The position numbers and the translations under genes are program-made. Below are positions 28,430 through 36,086 of a stretch of 50,899 nt of DNA, one piece after another. Under the pieces are notes generated by a model, which did not search any database, had not been told where the DNA came from, and saw only the letters and a program-made list of their open reading frames with translations. Origin of the DNA: Gemmatimonadales bacterium. Its GTDB lineage: Bacteria > Gemmatimonadota > Gemmatimonadetes > Gemmatimonadales > GWC2-71-9. Location of the stretch: positions 1 through 50,899 of the forward strand of contig JAICQR010000005.1 of assembly GCA_025937755.1 (NCBI GenBank). Reading direction: 5' to 3'. Every line of letters starts with the position of its first letter. Positions within the stretch are counted from its first letter, which is position 1.

Positions 28430-28720
28430 GTGACCCGCCAGGAACTCGTTGCCACCGTTGCCCGTCGCCTGCATCTGCCGCGCGCCCGCGCTGCGGAAGT
28501 CGTGGACCTCGTGTTCGGCAATGACGGGATCATCGCGTCCGAGTTGCGACGGGGTGGCCGGGTGCAGATCAGTGGCTTCGGCAGCTTCGAGACCCGCCGG
28601 CGTGCAGCGCGCAAGGGCCGGAATCCTGCCACCAACGAAGAGATGACCCTGGCGCCCGCGGTGGTACCCGCCTTCCGTCCGGGCAAGGGCCTCAAGGACG
28701 TGGTCGCCCGCCGGCGTTAG
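28430..28720 (+). CDS. HU-family DNA-binding protein
   Basis: A 96-residue nucleoid protein of HU/IHF type. It shows the N-terminal helices (TRQELVATVARRLHLPRARAAEVV), VQISGFGSFETRRRAARKGRNP with the DNA-intercalating proline region, and a C-terminal helix ending KDVVARRR. GTG 28430 has a strong AGGAGG Shine-Dalgarno. It overlaps the stop of the convergent pseudo-helicase by 4 bases. Confidence 0.93.
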   Translation: MTRQELVATVARRLHLPRARAAEVVDLVFGNDGIIASELRRGGRVQISGFGSFETRRRAARKGRNPATNEEMTLAPAVVPAFRPGKGLKDVVARRR

Positions 28721-30216
28721 CGGCGCGGTGGCCGCTCGGGACGGCCGCTCCGTTCGGGACGGCCACTCCGCTCCGGCCGGTCGGGCCGGCCCCGCCGCGG
28801 TCCCTCCGTGGGGCCCTTGTCGAGCCGCGCAGTCACGCGCCGCCGCCGGATAGTGAGTTGGCTGGCGCGTTCGGCGATCTGCTCGGCCTCGAGTGCGGGT
28901 ACTTCTACCAGCGTGAAGCTCTCGCGGATCTCGATCTTGCCGATCCGGCTCCCATCCACACCGGCCTCCTTGACCAGCGCCGCCACGATATCGCCCGGTG
29001 TCACATCGTCGCGCGAGCCGACACCCATCCAGATCCGCGCCTTCTCGGCAGCGCCGCGCGATGCCGGATCGGCGCCGCGCGGAGCCGCTGCCACGGGCGC
29101 CGGCATGGCCAGCGCGCTCTGCCACAATTCGTAGAGGGCGGACGCGACCTGTACCGCGTCGTATCGCTCGAATACCGGAGCAAGTACCAGCGCCCCGCGC
29201 TCGAGGTCGCCCGTTTCCATGCGCCGGACGATATCGCGCCGGCGCTGGTCGCCCACATCTCGCACTCGCTCCGCGAACCCGGGAAGTCGGAATGCGCGTC
29301 GTGCGCTGGCAAGTTGAGGCAGGTAGCGGTCGGAGCCAGGCGTGGCGAGGAGCACGACATCTCCGCCGGCGCGAAGCTGTTGCAACCGGGCGGGGGTGGG
29401 AAGATCGTATGCAATAATCACCGGCGCGGGAGGCGTATCGCCGGTCAGGACCTCGACCGCGCCGCCCAGGGCCGGAACGGCACGCCGGAGGTCGGGAATG
29501 GACGCTCCACTCGCCAGCCACACCACCGCGTGGTCCGGATCAAGCAGTTCGAGGATCTGCCCCACGGCCTCAGCCCGGCGATCCCAGCCGACCGCAGCTA
29601 CCCGCACCGGCTGATCCGAAGGGGCGGCGACCGACAGCAGATCCAGTTGAAGCGCCTTGCGCGCGTGTCGTTCGGCGATATCCAGCACGCCGCCCGCTTC
29701 CGAGCCAACAACCAGCCGTTGGGCATCGGGCGGCAGATCTGCGAGCAGCGAATCGAGCGGCTCGCGGTCCAGCCGTTCCGCGCCGGCAAGCACCAGCGAT
29801 CGGACCGTGTCCATCTTGAGTGCGGTGCGCTGGACCAGCGCCATGGCAATGGCAGGCGTGGCCAGGAGCATGTCGACCTGACCTGCGAGGAGCAGACGAA
29901 CGGCGCGAGCCTCGCCCTGGGCGGCCAGCACCCGCCAGTCGGTTCCGGCAGCAAGCCGGTGTGCCAGCGCGGCCCATTCAGCGAGCTCGGCGTCGGGCGC
30001 CAGCAGCAGGCAGGGGCGCGCTTCGGCCCGGCTCATGAGCCCGGCCAGCGCGGGCGTGGCCCACGCGGGGGTGGGCGGCGCCAGCAACGTCAGGTTGTTG
30101 CCGCGGGCGGCCGTGGCCACGGCCTCCCGGACCTCGCGCTGCGTCGCCTCCCAGCCCCACTCCTCGAGGCGGCTGGCCAGCGGCGCTGACAGGTGCAACT
30201 CTTCGAACAACGACAC
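28717..30216 (-). CDS. DEAD-box helicase-like protein lacking catalytic motifs, with DbpA RNA-binding domain
   Basis: A 499-residue protein. The C-terminus (about residues 390-465, ARIWMGVGSRDDVTPGDIVAAL) is a DbpA/CsdA-type RNA-binding domain, followed by an RG/RP-rich basic tail of repeated RPERSG units. The N-terminal part aligns by eye with a DEAD-box core (ATQREVREAVATAARG for the Q motif, LLAPDAELAEW for Ia, LLATPAIAMAL for Ib). But Walker A reads LLAPPTPAWAT with no GKT, the DEAD position reads LVLAGAERLD, SAT reads GSEA, and no HRxGR is seen. It probably binds RNA without ATP-driven unwinding. GTG 30216 is the chosen start. Shared ancestry is inferred. Confidence 0.75.
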   Translation of the reverse strand: MSLFEELHLSAPLASRLEEWGWEATQREVREAVATAARGNNLTLLAPPTPAWATPALAGLMSRAEARPCLLLAPDAELAEWAALAHRLAAGTDWRVLAAQGEARAVRLLLAGQVDMLLATPAIAMALVQRTALKMDTVRSLVLAGAERLDREPLDSLLADLPPDAQRLVVGSEAGGVLDIAERHARKALQLDLLSVAAPSDQPVRVAAVGWDRRAEAVGQILELLDPDHAVVWLASGASIPDLRRAVPALGGAVEVLTGDTPPAPVIIAYDLPTPARLQQLRAGGDVVLLATPGSDRYLPQLASARRAFRLPGFAERVRDVGDQRRRDIVRRMETGDLERGALVLAPVFERYDAVQVASALYELWQSALAMPAPVAAAPRGADPASRGAAEKARIWMGVGSRDDVTPGDIVAALVKEAGVDGSRIGKIEIRESFTLVEVPALEAEQIAERASQLTIRRRRVTARLDKGPTEGPRRGRPDRPERSGRPERSGRPERPPRR

Positions 30217-30362
30217 AGTCGCCTCGACTCTCAAAAAGCGGTGCAATCGGGGAGCAAGATAGAAGGCCCGCCCGTTGACTTGAAGGCCACGCTCCGAAAC
30301 CTTTCCCGGCATCCCGTCAGACGTCCGGTTCGCTCACGTCCACTCAGGGCCACCGCTCTCGC

Positions 30363-31583
30363 ATGCCTGACCCGCTTTCGTTGAACGTCCAGCACCTCAA
30401 GGCATCGGAAACGATCGCCATCGCCACCGAGGCCAGGCGCCGAAAGGCCGAGGGCGAGGAAGTATACGATCTGAGCGTCGGAGAGCCGGACTTCGACACC
30501 CCGGCCCTGGTGGCAGAGGCCGGGATCCAGGCCATCAGGAAAGGCCATACCCGCTATCCGCCCAACATCGGGCTTGCCGAGCTGCGAACTGCCATTGGCA
30601 GCCAGCTCGCCCGCCTCTCCGGCGGCCGGGCGGTCAATCCCGACAATATCGTGGTCAGTTCGGGCTCGAAGCAGGCGCTGTTCAACACCTGCTTCACGCT
30701 CTTCGGCCCGCACGACCGGGTTCTGATACCGGCGCCGGCATGGGTCTCGTATCCCCAGATCGTGCACTTGTGCCGGGCAGAACCGGTGATGGTCCCCGGC
30801 GACATCGAGTGGGGCCTCAAGGTCAGCGTACGCGATCTCGACCAGCACTACAGCAAGCTCACCAAGGGGCTGATCCTCTGCTCGCCCTGCAACCCCACCG
30901 GGTCGGTCTACACGCTCTCCGAACTGCGGGCGATTGCGGAGTGGGCCAGGAAGCACGACGTGTGGATCATCTCCGATGAGATTTATCGCCGAATCCACTA
31001 TGGTCAGGGGCCCGCGCCATCAGTGCTCGACCTCCCCGATGAACTGCTCGAGCGCACGGTGGTCATCGCGGGTGCGAGCAAGGCCTACGCCATGACGGGG
31101 TGGAGAATCGGTGCCGCGCTGGCCCCAACTCACGTGGCGAAGAAGATCGCAGCGCTTCAGAGCCACACCACCACCGGCGCCAATCACCCGGCGCAGTGGG
31201 CCGCCGCCGCTGCCTTCGGAGATCCGAAAGTGGAGGAGGACATCTCCCGAATGGTTGCCGCGTTCCGGAAGCGCCGGGACTACATCGTCAACCGGTTCCG
31301 GGCGGAGGCGCCGGGGGTGGAGTTCGTCGAGCCGCACGGTGCTTTCTACTTCTTCTTCCGGGTCGATGGGATTCGCGAGCGCGATCCCATCGGCAGCGCA
31401 GAGTTCTGCGCCCAACTGATGCAGGACGAGGGTGTCGCGCTGGTACCGGGGGCGGCGTTCGGCGACGACCGCTGGGTGCGGCTGAGCTATGCCGCCAGCC
31501 AGCAGACCATCGAGGCGGGACTCGATCGGGTGCTTCGGTTCATCGACCGCCTCGCGGCGGTCCCTGCCGCCAGCAACGCGTGA
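30363..31583 (+). CDS. Class I/II aminotransferase, aspartate aminotransferase type
   Basis: A 406-residue PLP enzyme of the aspartate-aminotransferase Ib type. It shows DLSVGEPDFDTP, YPPNIGLAELR, VVSSGSKQALFN, CSPCNPTGSVY, ISDEIYRRIHY, the PLP-binding lysine K240 in GASKAYAMTGWRIG, and RLSYAASQQTIEAGLDR. It most likely interconverts aspartate/oxaloacetate with glutamate/2-oxoglutarate; prephenate or other acceptors are possible. Usually the lysine motif in this type reads SKxYAMTGWR, as here. It overlaps the following small gene by 4 bases (GTGA). Confidence 0.93.
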   Translation: MPDPLSLNVQHLKASETIAIATEARRRKAEGEEVYDLSVGEPDFDTPALVAEAGIQAIRKGHTRYPPNIGLAELRTAIGSQLARLSGGRAVNPDNIVVSSGSKQALFNTCFTLFGPHDRVLIPAPAWVSYPQIVHLCRAEPVMVPGDIEWGLKVSVRDLDQHYSKLTKGLILCSPCNPTGSVYTLSELRAIAEWARKHDVWIISDEIYRRIHYGQGPAPSVLDLPDELLERTVVIAGASKAYAMTGWRIGAALAPTHVAKKIAALQSHTTTGANHPAQWAAAAAFGDPKVEEDISRMVAAFRKRRDYIVNRFRAEAPGVEFVEPHGAFYFFFRVDGIRERDPIGSAEFCAQLMQDEGVALVPGAAFGDDRWVRLSYAASQQTIEAGLDRVLRFIDRLAAVPAASNA

Positions 31584-32086
31584 CCATCCAGGCGCACGCC
31601 GAGCCGCTGGACGGGCGGCTGCCCCCGGTGACATGGCGCTGGGATGCCGAGACCGACATCCTGTCGGGGGCCTTCAAGGCGGGACGGAAGGGCGGGGGTT
31701 TCACGGGAACGCTCGAGCTCACCGACGAGCACGGATCGGTGGCGGTGGTGGATGTGCAGCAGGGTGTCATCTGCGGGCTCGACATCGTGGTCTGGCCCGA
31801 GGTGCAGTCCTCGTCACGTCTGGTGGTGCCCGCGCAGTTGACCGATGGCCGCGTCGTGCTGGCCCGGCGCGAGCAGCCGAGCGTTGCCCTGCTTGAATTG
31901 GAAGCGCCGCTCGCGGTGTGGACCGACGCGTCGGAAACTGTATTTCACCTGCAGGTCGGCGAGCCGCGACCGGCCGACGTAGTGCGGGTCGCCGATCATC
32001 TCTACGTGGAAGTCGACAAGGACGCGGGACTAGCGGGCTTCTGGCTGACCGGTGTGCCGGCATTTCCGGAGTTTGATGAGGCCTGA
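31580..32086 (+). CDS. Hypothetical protein with two DUF2283-like halves
   Basis: A 168-residue soluble protein of unknown function, coupled to the aminotransferase by a GTGA overlap. The first half (VTWRWDAETDILSGAF ... GSVAVVDVQQGVICGLDIVVWPE) and the second (VFHLQVGEP ... ADHLYVEVDKDAGLAGFWLTGVP) each recall the short DUF2283 pattern, where a residue-poor sheet ends in a D-x-G-x-h-x-G-h-x-h strand. The resemblance is by eye only. No catalytic or binding motif is visible. Confidence 0.6.
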   Translation: MTIQAHAEPLDGRLPPVTWRWDAETDILSGAFKAGRKGGGFTGTLELTDEHGSVAVVDVQQGVICGLDIVVWPEVQSSSRLVVPAQLTDGRVVLARREQPSVALLELEAPLAVWTDASETVFHLQVGEPRPADVVRVADHLYVEVDKDAGLAGFWLTGVPAFPEFDEA

Positions 32087-32088
32087 CC

Positions 32089-32871
32089 CTACTCCAGGTG
32101 CACGACGAGACCCGTCGTCAATGTCCGGTCATTGCGGAACTCCACCCCCGGCAGCGGCGAGACGTCGCGGTTGAAGGTGTAAGTCGTCTGGAATGCGAGC
32201 GTGCGGGTCAGCTTCACCTTGATCGCGGTCTGTGACGTGAGCAGGTAGTCCGCGAGGTCGCCCGCCACCGGCTGGATCTGGGAACTGTGGTCCAGCGTGA
32301 CGTCGGTCGTGAGCGGCGTTGCTCCCCGGAACTGCAGGTTGAAGCGGGTGGACGACAGCGTGGGCGCCGCCGTGCTGCCGGCCGGCAGGTCGCGTGATTC
32401 GTAGTCCTGCAGCAGCGCCAGGCCCAGGGTCATGGTACTGGGCCCCTCCACCAGCAGGTTCACTTCAGCACCCACTGCGATCGCCGCACGCAAGTCGAGC
32501 AGCCGCACCGCGTCATGCTGCAGCGTGGTGCGGAGAAATGGCGACAGCTCGCGCCGCGGCTGGAAGCGCAGGTTGAACTCGCCCTGGTAGATGCTCACCG
32601 CGACGTCCCCTTCGCTCTTGCCATACCGCGCGGATCCCTTGACCGCGATCTCGACGCGCTTGTTCTCGAGCAGCCGGAGCCCGAGATCGGTGCTCAGCAG
32701 CGAGAGCGACTTGTTGCCGGCCATGTCGGTGAACGAAAGCTCCGCGTCCGCAACCCAGCGGCCATGTTCGGTCGAGTCGGCCGGTTGCGCGCGGAGCGCG
32801 GCCGCACTGACCAGCAGGAGTGGCAGGATGCGGATGGCGAGATTCATTCGGCGACCGAGGCGACGAATCAT
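32089..32871 (-). CDS. DUF481-like outer-membrane beta-barrel protein
   Basis: A 260-residue exported protein with a signal peptide ending LRAQ. The mature part has alternating strands (WVADAELSFTDMAGNKSLSLLST, NLRFQPRRELSPFLRTTLQHD, TAIKVKLTRTLAFQTTYTF) and ends in VEFRNDRTLTTGLVVHLE. These match the DUF481/YdiY pattern of small outer-membrane proteins with unknown roles. Start is 32871, with 32847 (MNLAIRIL) a good alternative; neither has a clear Shine-Dalgarno. A longer open frame reaching 32997 is only the translated 7-bp repeat. It is convergent with the DUF2283-like gene, 2 bases away. Confidence 0.8.
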   Translation of the reverse strand: MIRRLGRRMNLAIRILPLLLVSAAALRAQPADSTEHGRWVADAELSFTDMAGNKSLSLLSTDLGLRLLENKRVEIAVKGSARYGKSEGDVAVSIYQGEFNLRFQPRRELSPFLRTTLQHDAVRLLDLRAAIAVGAEVNLLVEGPSTMTLGLALLQDYESRDLPAGSTAAPTLSSTRFNLQFRGATPLTTDVTLDHSSQIQPVAGDLADYLLTSQTAIKVKLTRTLAFQTTYTFNRDVSPLPGVEFRNDRTLTTGLVVHLE

Positions 32872-32940
32872 GGCAGCATGTGGTTGAGAGCAGCGGGGGA
32901 TCCGCGCGCTAAATACAAGACCGGGCGGGCTGGCACAACC

Positions 32941-33003
32941 CTTCCCACTTCCCACTCCCCACTTCCCACTTCCCACTTCCCACTTCCCACTTCCCACTCC
33001 CCA
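32941..33003. repeat. Tandem 7-bp repeat (ACTTCCC/ACTCCCC), locus 3
   Basis: Nine consecutive 7-bp units, with two ACTCCCC variants, directly abut the TAG stop (33004-33006) of the leftward CLC gene. The transcript strand has nine GGG or GGGG runs spaced by AAGT or AGT, enough for more than one canonical quadruplex. The next leftward gene (DUF481-like) starts about 70 bases further on. Confidence 0.92.
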
Positions 33004-34854
33004 CTAGCGCGGCCGGATCCGCGCCAGCACCCGGCGCACACTGGCGGCACGCCGGCGACGCTCCGCCGCATTCAGCCTCCGCTCGTGGGCTTCGAGCAGG
33101 TCGCTCCGCGTGATGATGCCGATGACTTCTGTCGGCCGGCTCCTCGACACAACCGGCAGTCGTCCCACTTGCTGGCGGACCATGTGGTCCGCAGCGTCGC
33201 GCACGCTCTGGTCGTCGAAGATCACCGCCGCCGGCCGGGCAACGAGCGCGCCGACGGTCTCCAGCGGGTTGCGAGGTGTCTCGCGTATCTCGCGCCCCGT
33301 TACCACGCCAACCAGCCGGTCGGCGCTGTCCACCACCGGGAAGCCCTGATGCCGGGTGCCGGCCGCGCCCGAGGCAAGCCACGCACGCGCGTCGGAAATC
33401 GACATTGAAGCAGCCAACGTTACGGCCGGCTCGGCGCAGGCATCGCGCACCCGGATTCCCGCAAGATGGTCCACGCCATAGTCCGCCGGTACGGCGGTAC
33501 CGCGCCGTACCAGCCGCTCGGTCATGATGGTGCTCCGCATCCGGAGCAGGGAGACCAGGTACGCCCCGGTGCACCCGGCGAGCAACGGCAGCAGGCCGAG
33601 TGGCTGCCGGGTGGTCTCGAAGGCGAAGACCACCGAGGTCATCAGCGCGCGCGATGCACCGGCGAAGATCGCCGCCATGCCCACCAGCGCGGCCACCCGC
33701 AGGTCGACGCCCAGGACGGGGAGGTATCGCTGCAGAACTCCGCCTGCCAGAGCGCCGAGCCCGCCGCCGATGGTGAAGAGCGGGGCAAGCGTCCCTCCCG
33801 ATGTCCCGCTGCCGAGCGCCACCGACCACGATACCAGCTTCGCGACCACCAGCAGGAGCAGCGCGGTGCCGACGATGTCTCCCGACAGGATCGCCGTGAT
33901 GTTGTCGTAGCCTACGCCCAGCGTCAGCGGCTCCAGCCAGCCCACAACCCCAACGACCACGGCACCGATCGCTGGCCACCACATCCAGTGCACCGGAAGG
34001 CGCTCGAAGGCATCCTCGATCCGGTAGAGCAGGCGCGTGATCACCACGGCAGCAAGGCCGATCAGTGCGCCGATCACGATGTAGGTCGCAAGCGCCGAAC
34101 CCGAGGGTTGCGCGATGACCGGCATGGGAAAGGTCGGCTCGGGGCCGTGCAGCACCATGCGTATTCCAGCGGCAACGCTGGCGGCGAGCGCCACCGGCAC
34201 CAGCGAGCGGGCCCGGTACTCGAACAGCAGTAGTTCCACCGACAGCAGCACCGCCGAGACCGGCGCCCCGAAGATGGCCGACATGCCCGCGGCCGCACCG
34301 GCGGCGAGCAGCACCTTCCGCTCGTCCGCCGTCGTGTGCAGCGTCTGCCCCAGGATCGAGCCCAGTGCCCCGCCGGTGGCGATGATCGGCCCCTCGGCGC
34401 CGAACGGCCCCCCGGTTCCGATGGACACGGCCGCCGACAGCGGCTTGAGCAGCGTCACTCGCGGTGAAATGCGGCTCTCCCCGTGAAGTATCCGCTCCAT
34501 GGCTTCGGGAATGCCGTGGCCCCGGATGGCCGGCGTCCCCAGCCGCGCCATCAGGCCCACGATGAGCCCACCGACGATCGGCACCGCAATGACCAGCACC
34601 CCCAGCCCGTGCCCCGCGGGCGATGCCTCGGCCAGCGAAATCCTCTGGTAGAAGAAAAGGTTGGTTGCCAGCGCGATCAGCTTGACCAGCACCTCGGCCG
34701 CCGTGGCCCCTGCCAGTCCCATGAAACAGGCCAGTGCGGCGAGCTGGAGCAGCCTGCGGTGGTCGGGTTCGGGCTCGAGGGTGATGCCGGCGGACTGGAG
34801 GGTGGGATCGAGCGAAGGGGCGACTGGTACGGTGGCGTCGGAATCCGAAGTCAT
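33004..34854 (-). CDS. CLC-family chloride channel/transporter with two CBS domains
   Basis: A 616-residue inner-membrane protein. Anion-path motifs are GHGIPEAME (in place of GSGIP), GTGGPFGAEGPII with the gating glutamate retained, and GSGTSGGTLAPLF plus GVGYDNIT with the pore tyrosine. About residues 455-590 form a CBS pair (VRDACAEPAVTLAAS ... GFPVVDSADRLVGVVTGRE and GALVARPAAVIFDDQSVRD ... IITRSDLLEAHERR), likely a nucleotide-sensing regulatory module. Histidine in place of serine in the first motif may alter anion choice. ATG 34854 is used; GTG 34860 is possible. The 7-bp repeat follows its stop. Confidence 0.92.
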   Translation of the reverse strand: MTSDSDATVPVAPSLDPTLQSAGITLEPEPDHRRLLQLAALACFMGLAGATAAEVLVKLIALATNLFFYQRISLAEASPAGHGLGVLVIAVPIVGGLIVGLMARLGTPAIRGHGIPEAMERILHGESRISPRVTLLKPLSAAVSIGTGGPFGAEGPIIATGGALGSILGQTLHTTADERKVLLAAGAAAGMSAIFGAPVSAVLLSVELLLFEYRARSLVPVALAASVAAGIRMVLHGPEPTFPMPVIAQPSGSALATYIVIGALIGLAAVVITRLLYRIEDAFERLPVHWMWWPAIGAVVVGVVGWLEPLTLGVGYDNITAILSGDIVGTALLLLVVAKLVSWSVALGSGTSGGTLAPLFTIGGGLGALAGGVLQRYLPVLGVDLRVAALVGMAAIFAGASRALMTSVVFAFETTRQPLGLLPLLAGCTGAYLVSLLRMRSTIMTERLVRRGTAVPADYGVDHLAGIRVRDACAEPAVTLAASMSISDARAWLASGAAGTRHQGFPVVDSADRLVGVVTGREIRETPRNPLETVGALVARPAAVIFDDQSVRDAADHMVRQQVGRLPVVSRSRPTEVIGIITRSDLLEAHERRLNAAERRRRAASVRRVLARIRPR

Positions 34855-34907
34855 GGGCACAAAGTAGCGTCTTGTGCGACGCGAAGGGGAGGGACATTCT
34901 CCACCCT

Positions 34908-36086
34908 GTGAAGCTCGCCCATCTGGCCGATCCCCACCTCGGCATTCGGCAATACCACCGCCAGACTCCGGGCGGTCTCAACCAGCGGGAAGCGGACGTC
35001 GAATCCGCCTTCCGCTCGGCGGTAGACCGCGTCCTGGTGGCCCGACCCGATGCCGTACTGGTGGCAGGGGACCTGTTCCACAGCGTCCGCCCCACCAACG
35101 CCGCGATCGTGTTCGCCTTCCAGCAATTTCAGCGGATGCGGGAGGCGCTGCCGACGGCTCCCATCATTCTCATTGCGGGCAACCACGACACCCCTCGCTC
35201 GGTCGAGACCGGCTCCATCCTGCGGCTGTTCGAGGAGTTGAAGGTGGATGTCGCGACCACGCGGGAGCGGACCTTCGACTATCCCGAGCTCGACCTGTCG
35301 GTTCTGGCGGTGCCCCACCAGGCGCTGGTGCGGGAGGACCGCCCGTCGCTGCGGCCATCCGGCTCCCGCAAGCACCAGGTGCTGGTGATCCACGGCGACG
35401 TGGAAGGGGTGGTGGCGCACGATCACGGTGTGGCCGAGTACGGCGGCGCCATGGTCACCGCGGCCGAGCTTGGCGCTGAACACTGGAGCTATGTGGCGTT
35501 CGGACACTACCACGTGCAACGGCAGATCGCGCCGCGCGCCTGGTACGCCGGTTCGCTGGAGTACGTGAGCACCAATCCCTGGGGCGAAATGCGGGAAGGT
35601 GCGCTGCATGGTGCCGGGGGCAAAGGCTGGCTGCTCGCCGATCTGGAGTCCGGTGCCATCGAGCGCATCACAGTACCGCTGGCGCGCCGCTACATCGACC
35701 TCCCCAGCATCAACGGCGCGGGACTCGGTCCTGAAGAGCTCGATCGGGCCATCCGCGAACGGCTGACGGCAGTGTCCGGCGGTATCGGCGGCCAGGTGGT
35801 GCGACTGGTGGTCACGGAGGTTCCCCGAACCGTGGCTCGGTTACTGGATCACGCATTCCTGCGCGCAGCGCGGGCGGAGGCCCTGCACTTTCATCTCGAC
35901 CTGCGGCGGCCCGAACCAACCAGCAGCGAGGAGAGCGGAGCAGCCGGCCGGCGGGCGACGCTGACCGAGATTGTGCAGGAGTACCTCGAGCGGCGCCGCC
36001 TGCCCGAAGGTCTCGACCGTGCGACGTTCGTGCAGACGGGCGTCGAACTGGTGGAAACCGCCGAACGCAACCTGTCGGACAGCTGA
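34908..36086 (+). CDS. sbcD: DNA repair exonuclease SbcD/Mre11-like
   Basis: A 392-residue metallophosphoesterase nuclease, partner of SbcC. The metal-site motifs are complete: LADPHLG, VAGDLFHS, AGNHDTP, VIHGDVEG and GHYHVQ. The C-terminal third (RYIDLPSINGAGLGP onward) is the capping and SbcC-binding region. Together SbcCD cuts hairpins and protein-blocked DNA ends. GTG 34908 is preferred over 34872 because conserved sequence begins KLAHLADPHLG. It overlaps sbcC by one base (TGATG). Confidence 0.92.
   Translation: MKLAHLADPHLGIRQYHRQTPGGLNQREADVESAFRSAVDRVLVARPDAVLVAGDLFHSVRPTNAAIVFAFQQFQRMREALPTAPIILIAGNHDTPRSVETGSILRLFEELKVDVATTRERTFDYPELDLSVLAVPHQALVREDRPSLRPSGSRKHQVLVIHGDVEGVVAHDHGVAEYGGAMVTAAELGAEHWSYVAFGHYHVQRQIAPRAWYAGSLEYVSTNPWGEMREGALHGAGGKGWLLADLESGAIERITVPLARRYIDLPSINGAGLGPEELDRAIRERLTAVSGGIGGQVVRLVVTEVPRTVARLLDHAFLRAARAEALHFHLDLRRPEPTSSEESGAAGRRATLTEIVQEYLERRRLPEGLDRATFVQTGVELVETAERNLSDS

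Noticed and set aside
32872-32997. N-terminal extension of the DUF481-like gene (SGKWEVG repeats)
   Set aside because: Pure translation of the 7-bp DNA repeat; the signal peptide begins at 32871 or 32847.
32909-35098. 729-codon leftward frame overlapping the CLC gene
   Set aside because: Shifted frame of the CLC gene; Ala/Gly/Arg-rich with repeat-derived end.
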